Positions 48,883 to 57,704 of a stretch of 64,000 nucleotides of DNA are shown here, piece by piece. Source of the DNA: Mycobacterium ahvazicum (GTDB taxonomy: Bacteria; Actinomycetota; Actinomycetes; Mycobacteriales; Mycobacteriaceae); assembly GCF_900176255.2 (NCBI RefSeq), contig NZ_FXEG02000001.1:1-64000 (forward strand), written 5' to 3'. The notes under the pieces were generated by a model that did no database searches, was not told the origin of the DNA, and saw only the letters and a program-made list of their open reading frames with translations. Position numbers and translations under genes: made by a program. Each line of letters starts with the position of its first letter. Positions within the stretch are counted from its first letter, which is position 1.

Positions 48883-50396
48883 GTCTGAAGACCCCGGGCA
48901 CCCGCGCGGCTGCGACGGGTCCCGACAACTCCGTGCTGGGCGCGCTGCGCAGCCCCGCACGGTTGCGCACCGAAGCACTCGCCGGATTGGTGGTGGCGCT
49001 CGCCTTGATTCCTGAGGCGATCGCCTTTTCGGTGATCGCGGGGGTCGACCCGCGGGTCGGCCTGTTCTCTTCGGTCACCATGGCAATCACCATCGCGGTG
49101 GCCGGTGGCCGACCGGCTTTGATCTCCGCGGCCACCGCGGCCGTGGCCCTCGTCGTCGCCCCGATCAGCCACGAGCACGGAGTCAGCTATTTGATCGCGA
49201 CGATCATGCTGGCCGGCGTCATCCAGGTGCTCCTCGGCCTGGCCGGGGTCGCGAGACTCATGCGGTTCATCCCGCGCAGCGTGATGATCGGCTTCGTCAA
49301 CGCGCTGGCGATCCTGGTGTTCGTGTCGCAGCTGCCGCACTTGCTGGGGGTCCCGTGGCTGGTGTACCCGCTCGCCGCCGCGGGCATCGCGATCATGGTC
49401 GTAGTGCCCAGGCTCACCACATCCCTGCCAGCGCCGTTGGTGGTCGTGCTGGTGCTGACGGCGACGGTGGTTGCGTTCGGCTGGCACGTTCCCGACGTGG
49501 GATCTCAAGGGGCACTGCCGCGTTCGCTGCCGTTGCCTTCGATTCCGCACGTGCCGTTGACGTGGACGTCCCTGCAGATCATCACTCCCTACGCCATCGG
49601 CGTGGCCTTCGTCGGTCTGCTGGAATCTTTGATGACCGCCAAGCTCGTCGACGACATCACCGAAACCGCGTCCAACAAGACCCGCGAATCTTGGGGCCAG
49701 GGAGTGGCCAACATCCTCACCGGCATGTTCGGCGGCATGGGCGGCTGCGCCGTCGTCGGCCAAACCATGATGAACGTCAAGGTCGCCGGCGGTCGGACGC
49801 GGTTGTCGACCTTCTTCACCGGGGGGTTTCTGCTGCTACTGATCATGTCCCTCGGTGACCTGGTTGGGCGGATACCCATGGCGGCGCTGGCCGCCGTCAT
49901 GATCGTGGTCTCGGCGGCCACCTTCGACTGGCACAGTGTGGCGCCACGCACGCTGAAAGTGCTGCCGCGCAGCGAGACCGTAGTCATGATCCTCACCGTC
50001 GTCGCGACCGTGGCTACCGGAAATCTGGCAGTCGGGGTGACGCTGGGCGTGCTCGCCGCCACGGTGGCATTCGCCCGCCGCGTCGCCCATCTGACCATTG
50101 TGGAATCCGATCACCTACCCACGACCGACGACTCCGAGACCCGCGTGTACCGGGTACGAGGCGAGCTTTTCTTCGCCTCCAGCAACGACCTCGTGCATCA
50201 ATTCGACTATGTGAATGATCCCAAGGACGTCCTCATCGACATGTCCGACACCGACATCTGGGACGCCTCCGCGGTGGCCACTCTCGACGCCATTCGCAAC
50301 AGATACCAGGTCCGTGGCAAGACCGTACGGATCAGCGGTCTGGACGGCGCCAGTCTCGAGCGCCTCAACCGGTTATCCGGCCGACTCGGCGTCTGA
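48879..50396 (+). CDS. SulP-family anion (sulfate) permease with STAS domain
   Basis: About 505 residues from the ATG 48879. Many hydrophobic segments cover residues 30-400, including 'GLVVALALIPEAIAFSVIAG' and 'GGMGGCAVVGQTMMNVK', typical of SulP. The C-terminal STAS domain reads 'YRVRGELFFASSNDLVHQF...VLIDMSDTDIWDASAVATLDAI'. Relatives take up sulfate or bicarbonate. Its place at the end of the ABC operon and near a sulfatase favours sulfate. Confidence 0.87.
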   Translation: MSLKTPGTRAAATGPDNSVLGALRSPARLRTEALAGLVVALALIPEAIAFSVIAGVDPRVGLFSSVTMAITIAVAGGRPALISAATAAVALVVAPISHEHGVSYLIATIMLAGVIQVLLGLAGVARLMRFIPRSVMIGFVNALAILVFVSQLPHLLGVPWLVYPLAAAGIAIMVVVPRLTTSLPAPLVVVLVLTATVVAFGWHVPDVGSQGALPRSLPLPSIPHVPLTWTSLQIITPYAIGVAFVGLLESLMTAKLVDDITETASNKTRESWGQGVANILTGMFGGMGGCAVVGQTMMNVKVAGGRTRLSTFFTGGFLLLLIMSLGDLVGRIPMAALAAVMIVVSAATFDWHSVAPRTLKVLPRSETVVMILTVVATVATGNLAVGVTLGVLAATVAFARRVAHLTIVESDHLPTTDDSETRVYRVRGELFFASSNDLVHQFDYVNDPKDVLIDMSDTDIWDASAVATLDAIRNRYQVRGKTVRISGLDGASLERLNRLSGRLGV

Positions 50397-50478
50397 CCGC
50401 GATCGCCGTCCCGTTTATGGTGCGTCGTAAGACATTCCGGGCATGGCATGTCCAGGCAGGCCTGTAGCCGGGTCCGGC

Positions 50479-51507
50479 TTACAGGGTCACGACGAGTTTG
50501 GCGGCCGACACACCGGCCATGAGGCGTTGGAACGCGTCGGGAATGCGCGCCAGTCCCTCGCCCACGATGGTCGCGGGGGGAGCAGCCCGGTAGCTGCCGT
50601 TAGCGAGTGCTGCGGGTAGGAATTCGACGTAGATTCCGGGCCCAACTTCGTTGTCCTTCAACGAGCCACCCCAGATGCCGCTCACCGACACGTCACCGTG
50701 CTGGGTGGTCGGGCTCGGCATGACGCTCGCGACGCGCTTGCTACCGCTGGTTCGGCTCGCGATCGCGATCCCTGCCTCGACCGATTGGTGCCCGATGGCC
50801 AGCGTGCCGGCCAGCTCGCGGTCACCGATCCATTCGACGATCTCGTCGACGGCGCCCGGACTGTTGTAGTCGAACGCGGCCGATGCGCCGAGGGATCGCA
50901 CGTAGTCGAAGTTGCGCGGCGAGGCGGTGGCGATCACTTCGTAGCCCCCGGCGCGGGCGAGCTGAATTGCGTTGCTGCCCAAACTTGTTGACCCGCCCCA
51001 CACGAGCACGGCTTCGCCCTTGTCGAACGGCTCGACACTCGGCATCGTCAGCCCGAGGTGGTCCTGTTGAAATAGACCGGTCGCCGCGGTCGAGAGCCCC
51101 ATCGGCAGCACGGCGGCCTGCTGGAACGACAGGTCGTCTGGAATGGGCGAGACCATGTGCGGCTTCAGCACGACGTAGTGCTGAAAAGCGCCTTCCGCCG
51201 GGCGATTCTGCGATTGTTCGATACCCATCGCGCCTCCGACGACCCGGTCTGCGTGAGCAAACCGGGAAACCCCTTGCCCGACCTCGACGACTTCGCCCGC
51301 GACGTCGGATCCGACGACGGCCGGGTAGGTCAGCCACGGCAGGATCTGCTGCAGCAGCGGGCCGGTGATGACGTCGATAGGGTTTACCGCGACGGCGCGC
51401 ACGCGGACCACGATTTCGCCGGGGCCCGGTGAGGTGTATTCGGCGGGGCCGACCTCGAAGGGACCGTCGGGTGTGCGCAGCCATAACGCCGTATTGTGTT
51501 GATTCAC
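50479..51507 (-). CDS. MDR-superfamily oxidoreductase (quinone/enoyl reductase-like)
   Basis: About 342 residues from the GTG 51507, preceded by AGGAAAAGGAA. The N-terminal GroES-like domain has 'AVAVNPIDVITGP' and 'VVGSDVAGEVVEVG'; the NAD(P) loop is 'VWGGSTSLGSNAIQLARAGG'. No structural zinc cysteines are seen, so it is a zinc-less quinone or enoyl reductase type. It is divergent from the TetR gene and shares the palindromic operator with it, so is probably its target. Confidence 0.82.
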   Translation of the reverse strand: MNQHNTALWLRTPDGPFEVGPAEYTSPGPGEIVVRVRAVAVNPIDVITGPLLQQILPWLTYPAVVGSDVAGEVVEVGQGVSRFAHADRVVGGAMGIEQSQNRPAEGAFQHYVVLKPHMVSPIPDDLSFQQAAVLPMGLSTAATGLFQQDHLGLTMPSVEPFDKGEAVLVWGGSTSLGSNAIQLARAGGYEVIATASPRNFDYVRSLGASAAFDYNSPGAVDEIVEWIGDRELAGTLAIGHQSVEAGIAIASRTSGSKRVASVMPSPTTQHGDVSVSGIWGGSLKDNEVGPGIYVEFLPAALANGSYRAAPPATIVGEGLARIPDAFQRLMAGVSAAKLVVTL

Positions 51508-51561
51508 AGTCGAATTCCTTTTCCTCAAGGGGCGTGCCCACCGCGCGACCAACCAGAGCCG

Positions 51562-51601
51562 AAAGTAGTCGTTGACAACTACGTAGTCAATGACTACTTT
51601 T
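51562..51601. promoter_or_regulatory. Palindromic TetR operator with overlapping divergent promoters
   Basis: AAAGTAGTCGTTGACAA on the plus strand (51562-51578) is repeated inverted at 51584-51600 with two mismatches. Within it TTGACA (51572-51577) and TACTTT (51595-51600) are 17 bases apart, a -35/-10 pair reading right. The mirror TTGACT/TACTTT pair, also 17 apart, reads left toward the oxidoreductase. Binding of TetR would block both. Confidence 0.65.
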
Positions 51602-51607
51602 GGTGAG

Positions 51608-52261
51608 GTGGCCGAGCAGAAGCCGTTCCACCACGGCAACTTGCGTGCCGTCCTGCTCGACCAAGCGCAGGCGGTGCTGCGGGAGGGCGGCCTGGACGCG
51701 CTGTCCCTGCGGGAGCTGGCGCGTGAGGCCGGCGTCAGCCATGCCGCCCCGCGCAAGCACTTCGCCGATCGTGATGCGTTGCTCGACGCACTTGCCGAAC
51801 GCGGCTTCGATCAGCTGGCCGAGCGAATCGGTGATGCGGCCGCACGAGAACCCGCCGACTTCCGACGCGCCCTGCATGCCGTGGCATCGGCGTATCTCGA
51901 ATTCGCGGTAGCCGAGCCCGCGCTCTTGGACTTGATGTTCGCGGCCAAGGTGAACAACCCGTCTGATGCGGTCCGCAACGCATTCGTGAATCACATGGCG
52001 GCACTGTTGCGCATCATTTCCCGCGGTGTCGACGCCGGTGTGTATGCAGCGAGCGACGTGGAACGCCTGACGCTGGTGCTGTCGGCGAGTGTGCAGGGCA
52101 TTGGCGGCCTGGTCACCTCGGGCCGGATCACGGAATCGCAGAGCGAGGCCCTTGTCGGCGATGCGATTGCGCTGTTTCTCGCGGGCGCATCGACCGACGG
52201 CTGGAGGACGTTCGCCGACGACCATCCCTGGCAGTTCTGGGCGGACCGGGAAACACGATGA
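51608..52261 (+). CDS. TetR-family regulator
   Basis: About 217 residues from a GTG at 51608. I prefer this to the ATG at 51590, because that ATG lies inside the operator and upstream of the predicted -10 (51595-51600). A start at 51608 would be leaderless. The HTH is 'SLRELAREAGVSHAAPRKHFADRDALLDAL', reading as the classical TetR pattern. The C-terminal ligand domain is helical. It probably represses itself and the divergent oxidoreductase, and perhaps the CocE gene that overlaps its end. Confidence 0.85.
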   Translation: MAEQKPFHHGNLRAVLLDQAQAVLREGGLDALSLRELAREAGVSHAAPRKHFADRDALLDALAERGFDQLAERIGDAAAREPADFRRALHAVASAYLEFAVAEPALLDLMFAAKVNNPSDAVRNAFVNHMAALLRIISRGVDAGVYAASDVERLTLVLSASVQGIGGLVTSGRITESQSEALVGDAIALFLAGASTDGWRTFADDHPWQFWADRETR

Positions 52262-53928
52262 CGGACAAGCTGATTCGCGAGGTACCGGCGGTTGAACGCT
52301 CGGCAGGTATGCGACTAGTCGATCGCGCGATGAACCGCATGCTCGGCCTGCCCCCGGCGACGACCGACTACTCGGTGCGCAAAAGTGTCCCCGTGCCGAT
52401 GCGCGACGGCGTCGTCCTTCGCGCCGATCACTACCTGCCGCGCACCGCGACACCGGCCGGCACGCTACTGCTGCGCAGCCCCTATGGCCGCGGCGCGCCG
52501 GTGTCGTGGGTATACGCCCAGCTATATGCTCAACGTGGCTATCACGTCGTATTGCAAAGTGTGCGCGGTACATTCGGTTCCGACGGCGAATTCGCACCGG
52601 CCACACACGAAGTCGAAGACGGGGCCGACACCGTGGCCTGGCTGCGCGACCAGCCCTGGTTCACCGGCACTTTCGCCACCCTTGGCCAGTCGTATCTCGG
52701 CTTCACCCAGTGGGCGCTGCTCGTCGACCCACCTCCCGAACTCGTCACCGCGGTCATCATCGTCGGGCCCCACGAGTCCAAGTCGCTCATCGCACGCAAC
52801 GGCGGACTCGCCTTGAACAATGTGTTGTGGTGGTGTGCTCAGGTCGCCAATCAAGAGATCGGCGGCCCCGCGCGAAGAACGCTGCGGCAGTTCACTTCCG
52901 AGCGTGGCGTGCGGGCGGCGGCGAACCGGTTGCCGCTGGGCCGCAGCGGGCGGGACCTGCTGCGGCAAGGAGCATCGTGGTACGAAGACGCGCTGGAGCA
53001 CAGCGGTGTCAACGACGAGTACTGGCGGCGCGCGGACGTCGAGGCGGCTCCGGACCGCACGAGAATTCCGGTGCTGCTGATCGGCGGGTGGCAGGACCTC
53101 TTCCTCGGTCAGACGCTCGAGCAGTACCGGCGGCTGAAGGCCAACGGATCAAATCCGGCGCTGCACATCGGTGCGTGGACACACCTCGAGATGTTGGGTA
53201 GGTCGGCCGGACTGATCACCCGCGAGACATTGCCCTGGCTGGCAAGGCATCTCGCCGGCACGAGTGCGGCGGCTCGGAGTCCGGTGCGTATCTTCGTCAC
53301 GGGCGGCCCTGGCTGGCGCGACCTACCCGACTGGCCACCGGCCAGCCGAACCCGAACGCTCTATCTCAATTCGGGTGCCGCGCTGTCGGAGGCTGCGGCC
53401 ACCGACGAGTCGGCGTCGCGATTCACCTACCACCCCGCCGATCCCACTCCCACGATCGGCGGGCCGTTGCTGTCCGCTTCCAACGTCGGGTATCGGGACG
53501 ACACCGCGTTGAGCCTGCGAGACGATGTGATCACCTTCACGACAGCGCCGTTGACACATGACTGGGAGGTCATCGGAACGCCATCGGTGCAACTGCAGCA
53601 TTGCACCGACAATCCTCATGCCGATGTCTTCGTCCGGCTCAGCGAGGTCGATTCGCGCGGTCGCTCGCGCAATGTTTCCGAGGGTTTCCTACGGCGCGTC
53701 GACCAAGACCCAACCGTGCGAATCCCGTTGGATGCCATCGCCCACCGCTTCCGAGCCGGGACACGGATCAGGCTGATGATTGCCGGCGGCTCGCACCCGC
53801 ACTACGCCCGCAACCTCGGCACGGGTGAACCGCCACTGACCGCCTTCGCGATGAAGCCGTCACGCCACACCGTCGCGCACGCGTCCTCGTGTCTGGAGCT
53901 GCCCGTCGTGGCGTCCAACCGGCGTTAG
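52258..53928 (+). CDS. CocE/NonD-family alpha/beta hydrolase
   Basis: A 556-residue hydrolase. 'VPMRDGVVLRADHYLP' opens the domain; the nucleophile elbow is 'TLGQSYLGFTQW' (Ser in GxSxxG); 'QSVRGTFGSDGEF' is the family's oxyanion region; and the C-terminal jelly-roll ends 'IRLMIAGGSHPHYARN'. Relatives cleave cocaine esters, Xaa-Pro peptides or acyl groups. The ATG overlaps the TetR stop by four bases, so both are one unit. Confidence 0.86.
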   Translation: MTDKLIREVPAVERSAGMRLVDRAMNRMLGLPPATTDYSVRKSVPVPMRDGVVLRADHYLPRTATPAGTLLLRSPYGRGAPVSWVYAQLYAQRGYHVVLQSVRGTFGSDGEFAPATHEVEDGADTVAWLRDQPWFTGTFATLGQSYLGFTQWALLVDPPPELVTAVIIVGPHESKSLIARNGGLALNNVLWWCAQVANQEIGGPARRTLRQFTSERGVRAAANRLPLGRSGRDLLRQGASWYEDALEHSGVNDEYWRRADVEAAPDRTRIPVLLIGGWQDLFLGQTLEQYRRLKANGSNPALHIGAWTHLEMLGRSAGLITRETLPWLARHLAGTSAAARSPVRIFVTGGPGWRDLPDWPPASRTRTLYLNSGAALSEAAATDESASRFTYHPADPTPTIGGPLLSASNVGYRDDTALSLRDDVITFTTAPLTHDWEVIGTPSVQLQHCTDNPHADVFVRLSEVDSRGRSRNVSEGFLRRVDQDPTVRIPLDAIAHRFRAGTRIRLMIAGGSHPHYARNLGTGEPPLTAFAMKPSRHTVAHASSCLELPVVASNRR

Positions 53929-54049
53929 CGCCTTGAGTCGCTGGCTGCCGACGAGCGGGCAGAGGCGTTGTCCGGTAGAAAGTGCGTAAACGAAAGCCCT
54001 GCCAAGCAGCGCGCGGGATTCGGCTCGCTTTGAGGAGAGGCTTGATCGT

Positions 54050-54904
54050 ATGCCTGCATGGAGACGCCGCGGAGTGACAGACGACAGCAGCACGACCGAC
54101 GTTCGCCGCAGCGTTGGCGCGGAAATGGAAGTCGAGGTGACCGAGCCCACGGTGCTGGACTTCCAGATCACGGTGAGTCGTCAACCAGGCCTCGAGGTGA
54201 GCGAATCGCTGACCATCAAGCACAACGGCAAGACCGTTGAGCCGCGCGAGATCATCGGTGCGCATCAAACCCGAATCCATGTCCTGCCCGCCGACAAGGG
54301 AACAGTCACCGCGTCGTACGAGGCGACGGTCGTCGGTCACGCGGACCTCGAACCCGTCACCGACATCGACGCCATCACCTATCTGCGCCCGAGCAGATAC
54401 GCCGAAGCCGACAAGTTCTTCGGTTTCGCCGCAACCGAATTCCAGCAGTACGGCACCTCGGTGACTCTGCTCGAGAAGGTCTCGTCGTGGGTTGGCACCC
54501 GGCTGAATTATGTTCCCGGGTCTAGTGATCCGATCGACGGGGCCGCCGACACCTTGCTCGCGGGTGCCGGCGTGTGCCGCGACTATGCCCATCTGGTGAT
54601 TGCGCTGCTGCGCGCGGTCAATGTCCCGGCCCGACTGGTCGCGGTGTACGCACCGGGCTGCCAGCCGATGGATTTTCATGCCGTGGCCGAGGCGTTGATC
54701 GACGGGGTCTGGCAGGTCGTCGACGCCACCTGCCTGGCACCGCGCCAGTCCATGGTCCGTATTGCCACGGGCCGCGATGCCGCCGACACCGCGTTCCTGG
54801 ACAACCATGGCGGTGCCATCAACCTGCAAAATATGACCGTCACCGCGGTCGTCGACGGTGAATTGCCGAAGGACTCCGTCGAGCAGCTCGTCAGCCTGGG
54901 GTAG
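54050..54904 (+). CDS. Transglutaminase-like (papain-fold) family protein
   Basis: A 284-residue protein. The Cys nucleophile is in 'AGAGVCRDYAHLVIALLRA' (about residue 178), His in 'MDFHAVAEALID' and Asp in 'WQVVDATCLAP'. The N-terminal 120 residues form the beta-rich domain usual for bacterial members. Such proteins may act as peptidases or amidases rather than cross-linkers. ATG 54050 follows GGAGAGG; a GTG at 54074 is an alternative start. Confidence 0.82.
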   Translation: MPAWRRRGVTDDSSTTDVRRSVGAEMEVEVTEPTVLDFQITVSRQPGLEVSESLTIKHNGKTVEPREIIGAHQTRIHVLPADKGTVTASYEATVVGHADLEPVTDIDAITYLRPSRYAEADKFFGFAATEFQQYGTSVTLLEKVSSWVGTRLNYVPGSSDPIDGAADTLLAGAGVCRDYAHLVIALLRAVNVPARLVAVYAPGCQPMDFHAVAEALIDGVWQVVDATCLAPRQSMVRIATGRDAADTAFLDNHGGAINLQNMTVTAVVDGELPKDSVEQLVSLG

Positions 54905-55008
54905 GAGTAGTGAAGCGATCGCCGGCCCCTTCGCCCGTCGCGGCTGAAGCCGCCCCGGTGGTCATTGCCGGGTCGGGGCATCGCGTCGACTGACACTAGG
55001 GTTGATCC

Positions 55009-56088
55009 ATGCCGGATGCCGCCACGCCCGTCCTGGTCAGATCCGATCGAATCCCGTTGATCCTGTCGGTGGCGTTGGTGCTGTGCGCCGGGTTCGCCCA
55101 CTTCGGCGGCTGGAACTCGGTGTTGACCTTCCTCATCGCCGCCGCGGCGGTGGGTGTGCTCGCGGCGCTCGTCGGCCACAGCGTGGATCAGCTCGGCGAC
55201 CGCTTTGGAGCCGGCGCCACCGGGGTGCTGCAATCGGCGCTCGGCAATCTTCCGGAGCTGTTCATCTGCCTGTTCAGTCTGCGGCACGGACTGGTCGACG
55301 TGGTCCGCGCGGCTTTGGTCGGATCCATCTTGGCCAACCTGCTGCTGGTGTTGGGTCTCGCGTTCGTGGCCGGCGGACTACGTCATGGCACCCAGCAACT
55401 CGGGTCCAACCGGGCCCGCACCGTGACGGTGCTGATGTTGCTGTCGGTGACGGCCTTGTCGATCCCGTCGGTGGCTTACTGGATCCACACCCCGGCCTCC
55501 CACCACGAAGACGCGCTGTCGATCGTCGTTTCGGTGCTGCTGCTGGGGCTGTTCGTCCTATCCTTGCCGGCCTCGCTACGCCGGCACGACGACGAGGCCC
55601 AGCCCGCCGGAATCCACGAGCACCCGCGCTGGCCCGTCTGGCTCGCGATCGGCATGCTCGCCGGCGCCGGGGTCTTGGCGGCTTTCGTGTCGGAGTGGTT
55701 CGTCGACGCGCTGCAACCGGCCATGCACGCCCTCAACATCTCCGAGGTGTTCGCAGGCCTGGTCGTGGTGGCGATCGCCGGCAACGCGGTGGAGAATTTC
55801 GTCGGCATCCAGCTTGCCGCCAAAGGGCAATCAGCCTACGCGTTCTCGGTCGTTCTCAATTCGCCACTGCAGATTTCGCTGGTGCTGGGGCCGGCGTTGG
55901 TGCTCATCTCGCAGGCCACCGGCATGGCCGGGCTGACCTTGGTCTTCAGCCCGATGTTGGTGGTGGCGTTGCTGCTCGCGGTCATCCTCACCGCGTTCAT
56001 CTCGTTCGACGGCGAATCGACGTGGCTCGAAGGCGCCACCCTGGTCGTCCTTTACGGGATCATCGCCGCAGCTTTCTGGTGGGGTTGA
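55009..56088 (+). CDS. CAX-family Ca2+/H+ (cation/proton) antiporter
   Basis: A 359-residue integral membrane protein with about 11 hydrophobic segments. Both alpha-repeats are visible: 'LGNLPELFICLFSLRHGLVDVV...GSILANLLLVLGLA' in the first half and 'VAIAGNAVENFVGIQLAAKGQ' in the second, with the conserved Glu of each. It exports Ca2+ or other cations in exchange for protons. Confidence 0.87.
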   Translation: MPDAATPVLVRSDRIPLILSVALVLCAGFAHFGGWNSVLTFLIAAAAVGVLAALVGHSVDQLGDRFGAGATGVLQSALGNLPELFICLFSLRHGLVDVVRAALVGSILANLLLVLGLAFVAGGLRHGTQQLGSNRARTVTVLMLLSVTALSIPSVAYWIHTPASHHEDALSIVVSVLLLGLFVLSLPASLRRHDDEAQPAGIHEHPRWPVWLAIGMLAGAGVLAAFVSEWFVDALQPAMHALNISEVFAGLVVVAIAGNAVENFVGIQLAAKGQSAYAFSVVLNSPLQISLVLGPALVLISQATGMAGLTLVFSPMLVVALLLAVILTAFISFDGESTWLEGATLVVLYGIIAAAFWWG

Positions 56089-56150
56089 CCCGTATCTGCT
56101 CGGCCGGCCGCTCATAGCGGCGAATCGCTGGCGCACGTAACGTCTCTGAC

Positions 56151-56471
56151 ATGAGCGTCTATGCCTTGAACCTCTTCGACATCGCCGACGCCGACGAGTA
56201 CCGCGCCTACTCACGACGGTCACCTGCCGAGGTGGCCAAGCACGGCGGTCGGGTCGTTGCGCTCGGAAAATTTCAGGAGGCGGTTCTCGGCGACATCGAA
56301 CCGCGTCAGGTGCTGATCCTCGTGGAGTGGGAATCGCGGGAAGCCTTCGACAACTACTGCAGCGACCCGGAACTCGCCGATCTGCATCCGCGTCGCGAGG
56401 ACGGATCATCGAAATACATCTGGCACCTGTTCGACCGTCTCGACGACCTCAGGCCGCTCCTAAATCGATGA
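56151..56471 (+). CDS. DUF1330 family protein
   Basis: A 106-residue dimeric alpha/beta-barrel type protein: 'YRAYSRRSPAEVAKHGGRVVALG' and 'ILVEWESREAFDNYCSDPE' are the DUF1330 landmarks. Function unknown; related folds include small monooxygenases. Its end overlaps the convergent lipoprotein gene by 23 bases. Confidence 0.75.
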   Translation: MSVYALNLFDIADADEYRAYSRRSPAEVAKHGGRVVALGKFQEAVLGDIEPRQVLILVEWESREAFDNYCSDPELADLHPRREDGSSKYIWHLFDRLDDLRPLLNR

Positions 56472-56850
56472 TCCTTTTCTGCACAGTCACATCCAGCCCA
56501 TAGCGCCTTGCGACATTGCTCGCGTTGTCCTCCTGCACGAGCGTCACATGCACGGTGCCCGCGCCGGTGGCTTCATATCTGCTGGTATGGACGCCGGGGG
56601 CGGTGGGCGCTTTGTTGTCCCACTGATACCGGGACCCGAGATATTTGAGGATCGCGGTATCGTGCGAGCCTTCTTCGTGCCATTGGCAGTGCGACGTCGG
56701 GTAGTCGTCGGTCAAGACGATGTCGAAGATATCGCCCTTGTGAATCGTGACATGTCCGCCGTTGTCGGAATCATGCGCCGCCGCGTCCGGGCTGGAGCAG
56801 CCGGCAACCAGCACTAGGCAGGCCAACGGCATTGCCAGCTTCCCAAGCAT
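56449..56850 (-). CDS. Putative lipoprotein, chagasin (I42 inhibitor)-like
   Basis: About 133 residues from the ATG 56850; a TTG ten codons earlier is possible. Lipobox 'VAGCSS' places the lipidated Cys near residue 18. The mature part, 'IHKGDIFDIVLTDDYPTSHCQW' and a C-terminal 'ASNVARRYGLDVTVQ', has the general layout of protease inhibitor I42 domains (first strand, then the NPTTGY-like loop, here altered to YPTSHC). The inhibitor call is tentative. Downstream of the SDR on the same strand. Confidence 0.5.
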   Translation of the reverse strand: MLGKLAMPLACLVLVAGCSSPDAAAHDSDNGGHVTIHKGDIFDIVLTDDYPTSHCQWHEEGSHDTAILKYLGSRYQWDNKAPTAPGVHTSRYEATGAGTVHVTLVQEDNASNVARRYGLDVTVQKRIIDLGAA

Positions 56851-56876
56851 GTTGACCACGCTAACTGCCCGGCGAC

Positions 56877-57704
56877 TCAAATCTTGAGATAGCCCTTGTC
56901 GGCGGGGATCTGTGCGGCGGTGACCAACGAGGACGCGTCGCTGGCCAGCCAGACGACGATGTCGGAGATCAGGTCGGGGGCAGCCAGCGACTCGGTAGGC
57001 AGTGCGCCCGGCGAGAAGCTGTGGATGTAGTGCGGGTGGTCTTGAAAGACCTGGTACATCGACAGGTCGTTGCCCATCGGGGTGTCGGTGCCATAAGGGT
57101 GCACCGAGTTGACGCGGATGCCGAACTCACCGAGTTCGATCGCCAGCGAGTTGGTGAGGCCGACAACACCGAACTTGGTTGCGCAGTAATGCCCGCAGCC
57201 CGGCACTGCCTTGATTCCCGCGGCGGAGCTGATGTTGATGATCGATCCACCATTACCGGCGTCGATCATGGCCGGTACCACGGACTTCATCGTGTTCCAC
57301 AGCCCGGTGAGGTTGGTATCGAGCGTCTCCTGCCACTGTTGAGCCGAAATCTCCCACACCCGGCCCCAATTCAGCACCCCGGCATTGGCTACGACGATGT
57401 CGAGCCGTGCGAATTGTTCGATCGCATTCGACACGACGCGCTGCTGGCCGGCCAGGTCGCGGACGTCGACCTCCTCGGCAAGGATCTTGCGGCCCTCACC
57501 CTCGACCAGATTGACCGTCTCGGCGAGGTCTTCGGGTGTCGCATGGGGATAGCCGTTGTGCTCGGCGACCGGCGCGCACGCGTCGATCGCGACGATGTCG
57601 GCTCCGGCGCGGGCCAACCGGACGCAGTGTGAGCGGCCCTGGCCGCGGGCCGCTCCGGTCACGAAGGCGACCTTCCCGGCTAGCGGCGTGGCGGTTTCGG
57701 TCAT
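56877..57704 (-). CDS. SDR oxidoreductase, mycofactocin-coupled type
   Basis: A 275-residue short-chain dehydrogenase from the ATG 57704; the upstream frame belongs to the monooxygenase. Cofactor loop 'VTGAARGQGRSHCVRLA' (about 15-31), 'NAGVLN', catalytic Ser in 'NISSAAG' and 'YCATK'. The 'RGQGRSH' wording is typical of the family that keeps its NAD bound and is regenerated by mycofactocin. Its start overlaps the monooxygenase stop by four bases. It likely oxidises or reduces an alcohol or ketone in the same pathway. Confidence 0.87.
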   Translation of the reverse strand: MTETATPLAGKVAFVTGAARGQGRSHCVRLARAGADIVAIDACAPVAEHNGYPHATPEDLAETVNLVEGEGRKILAEEVDVRDLAGQQRVVSNAIEQFARLDIVVANAGVLNWGRVWEISAQQWQETLDTNLTGLWNTMKSVVPAMIDAGNGGSIINISSAAGIKAVPGCGHYCATKFGVVGLTNSLAIELGEFGIRVNSVHPYGTDTPMGNDLSMYQVFQDHPHYIHSFSPGALPTESLAAPDLISDIVVWLASDASSLVTAAQIPADKGYLKI

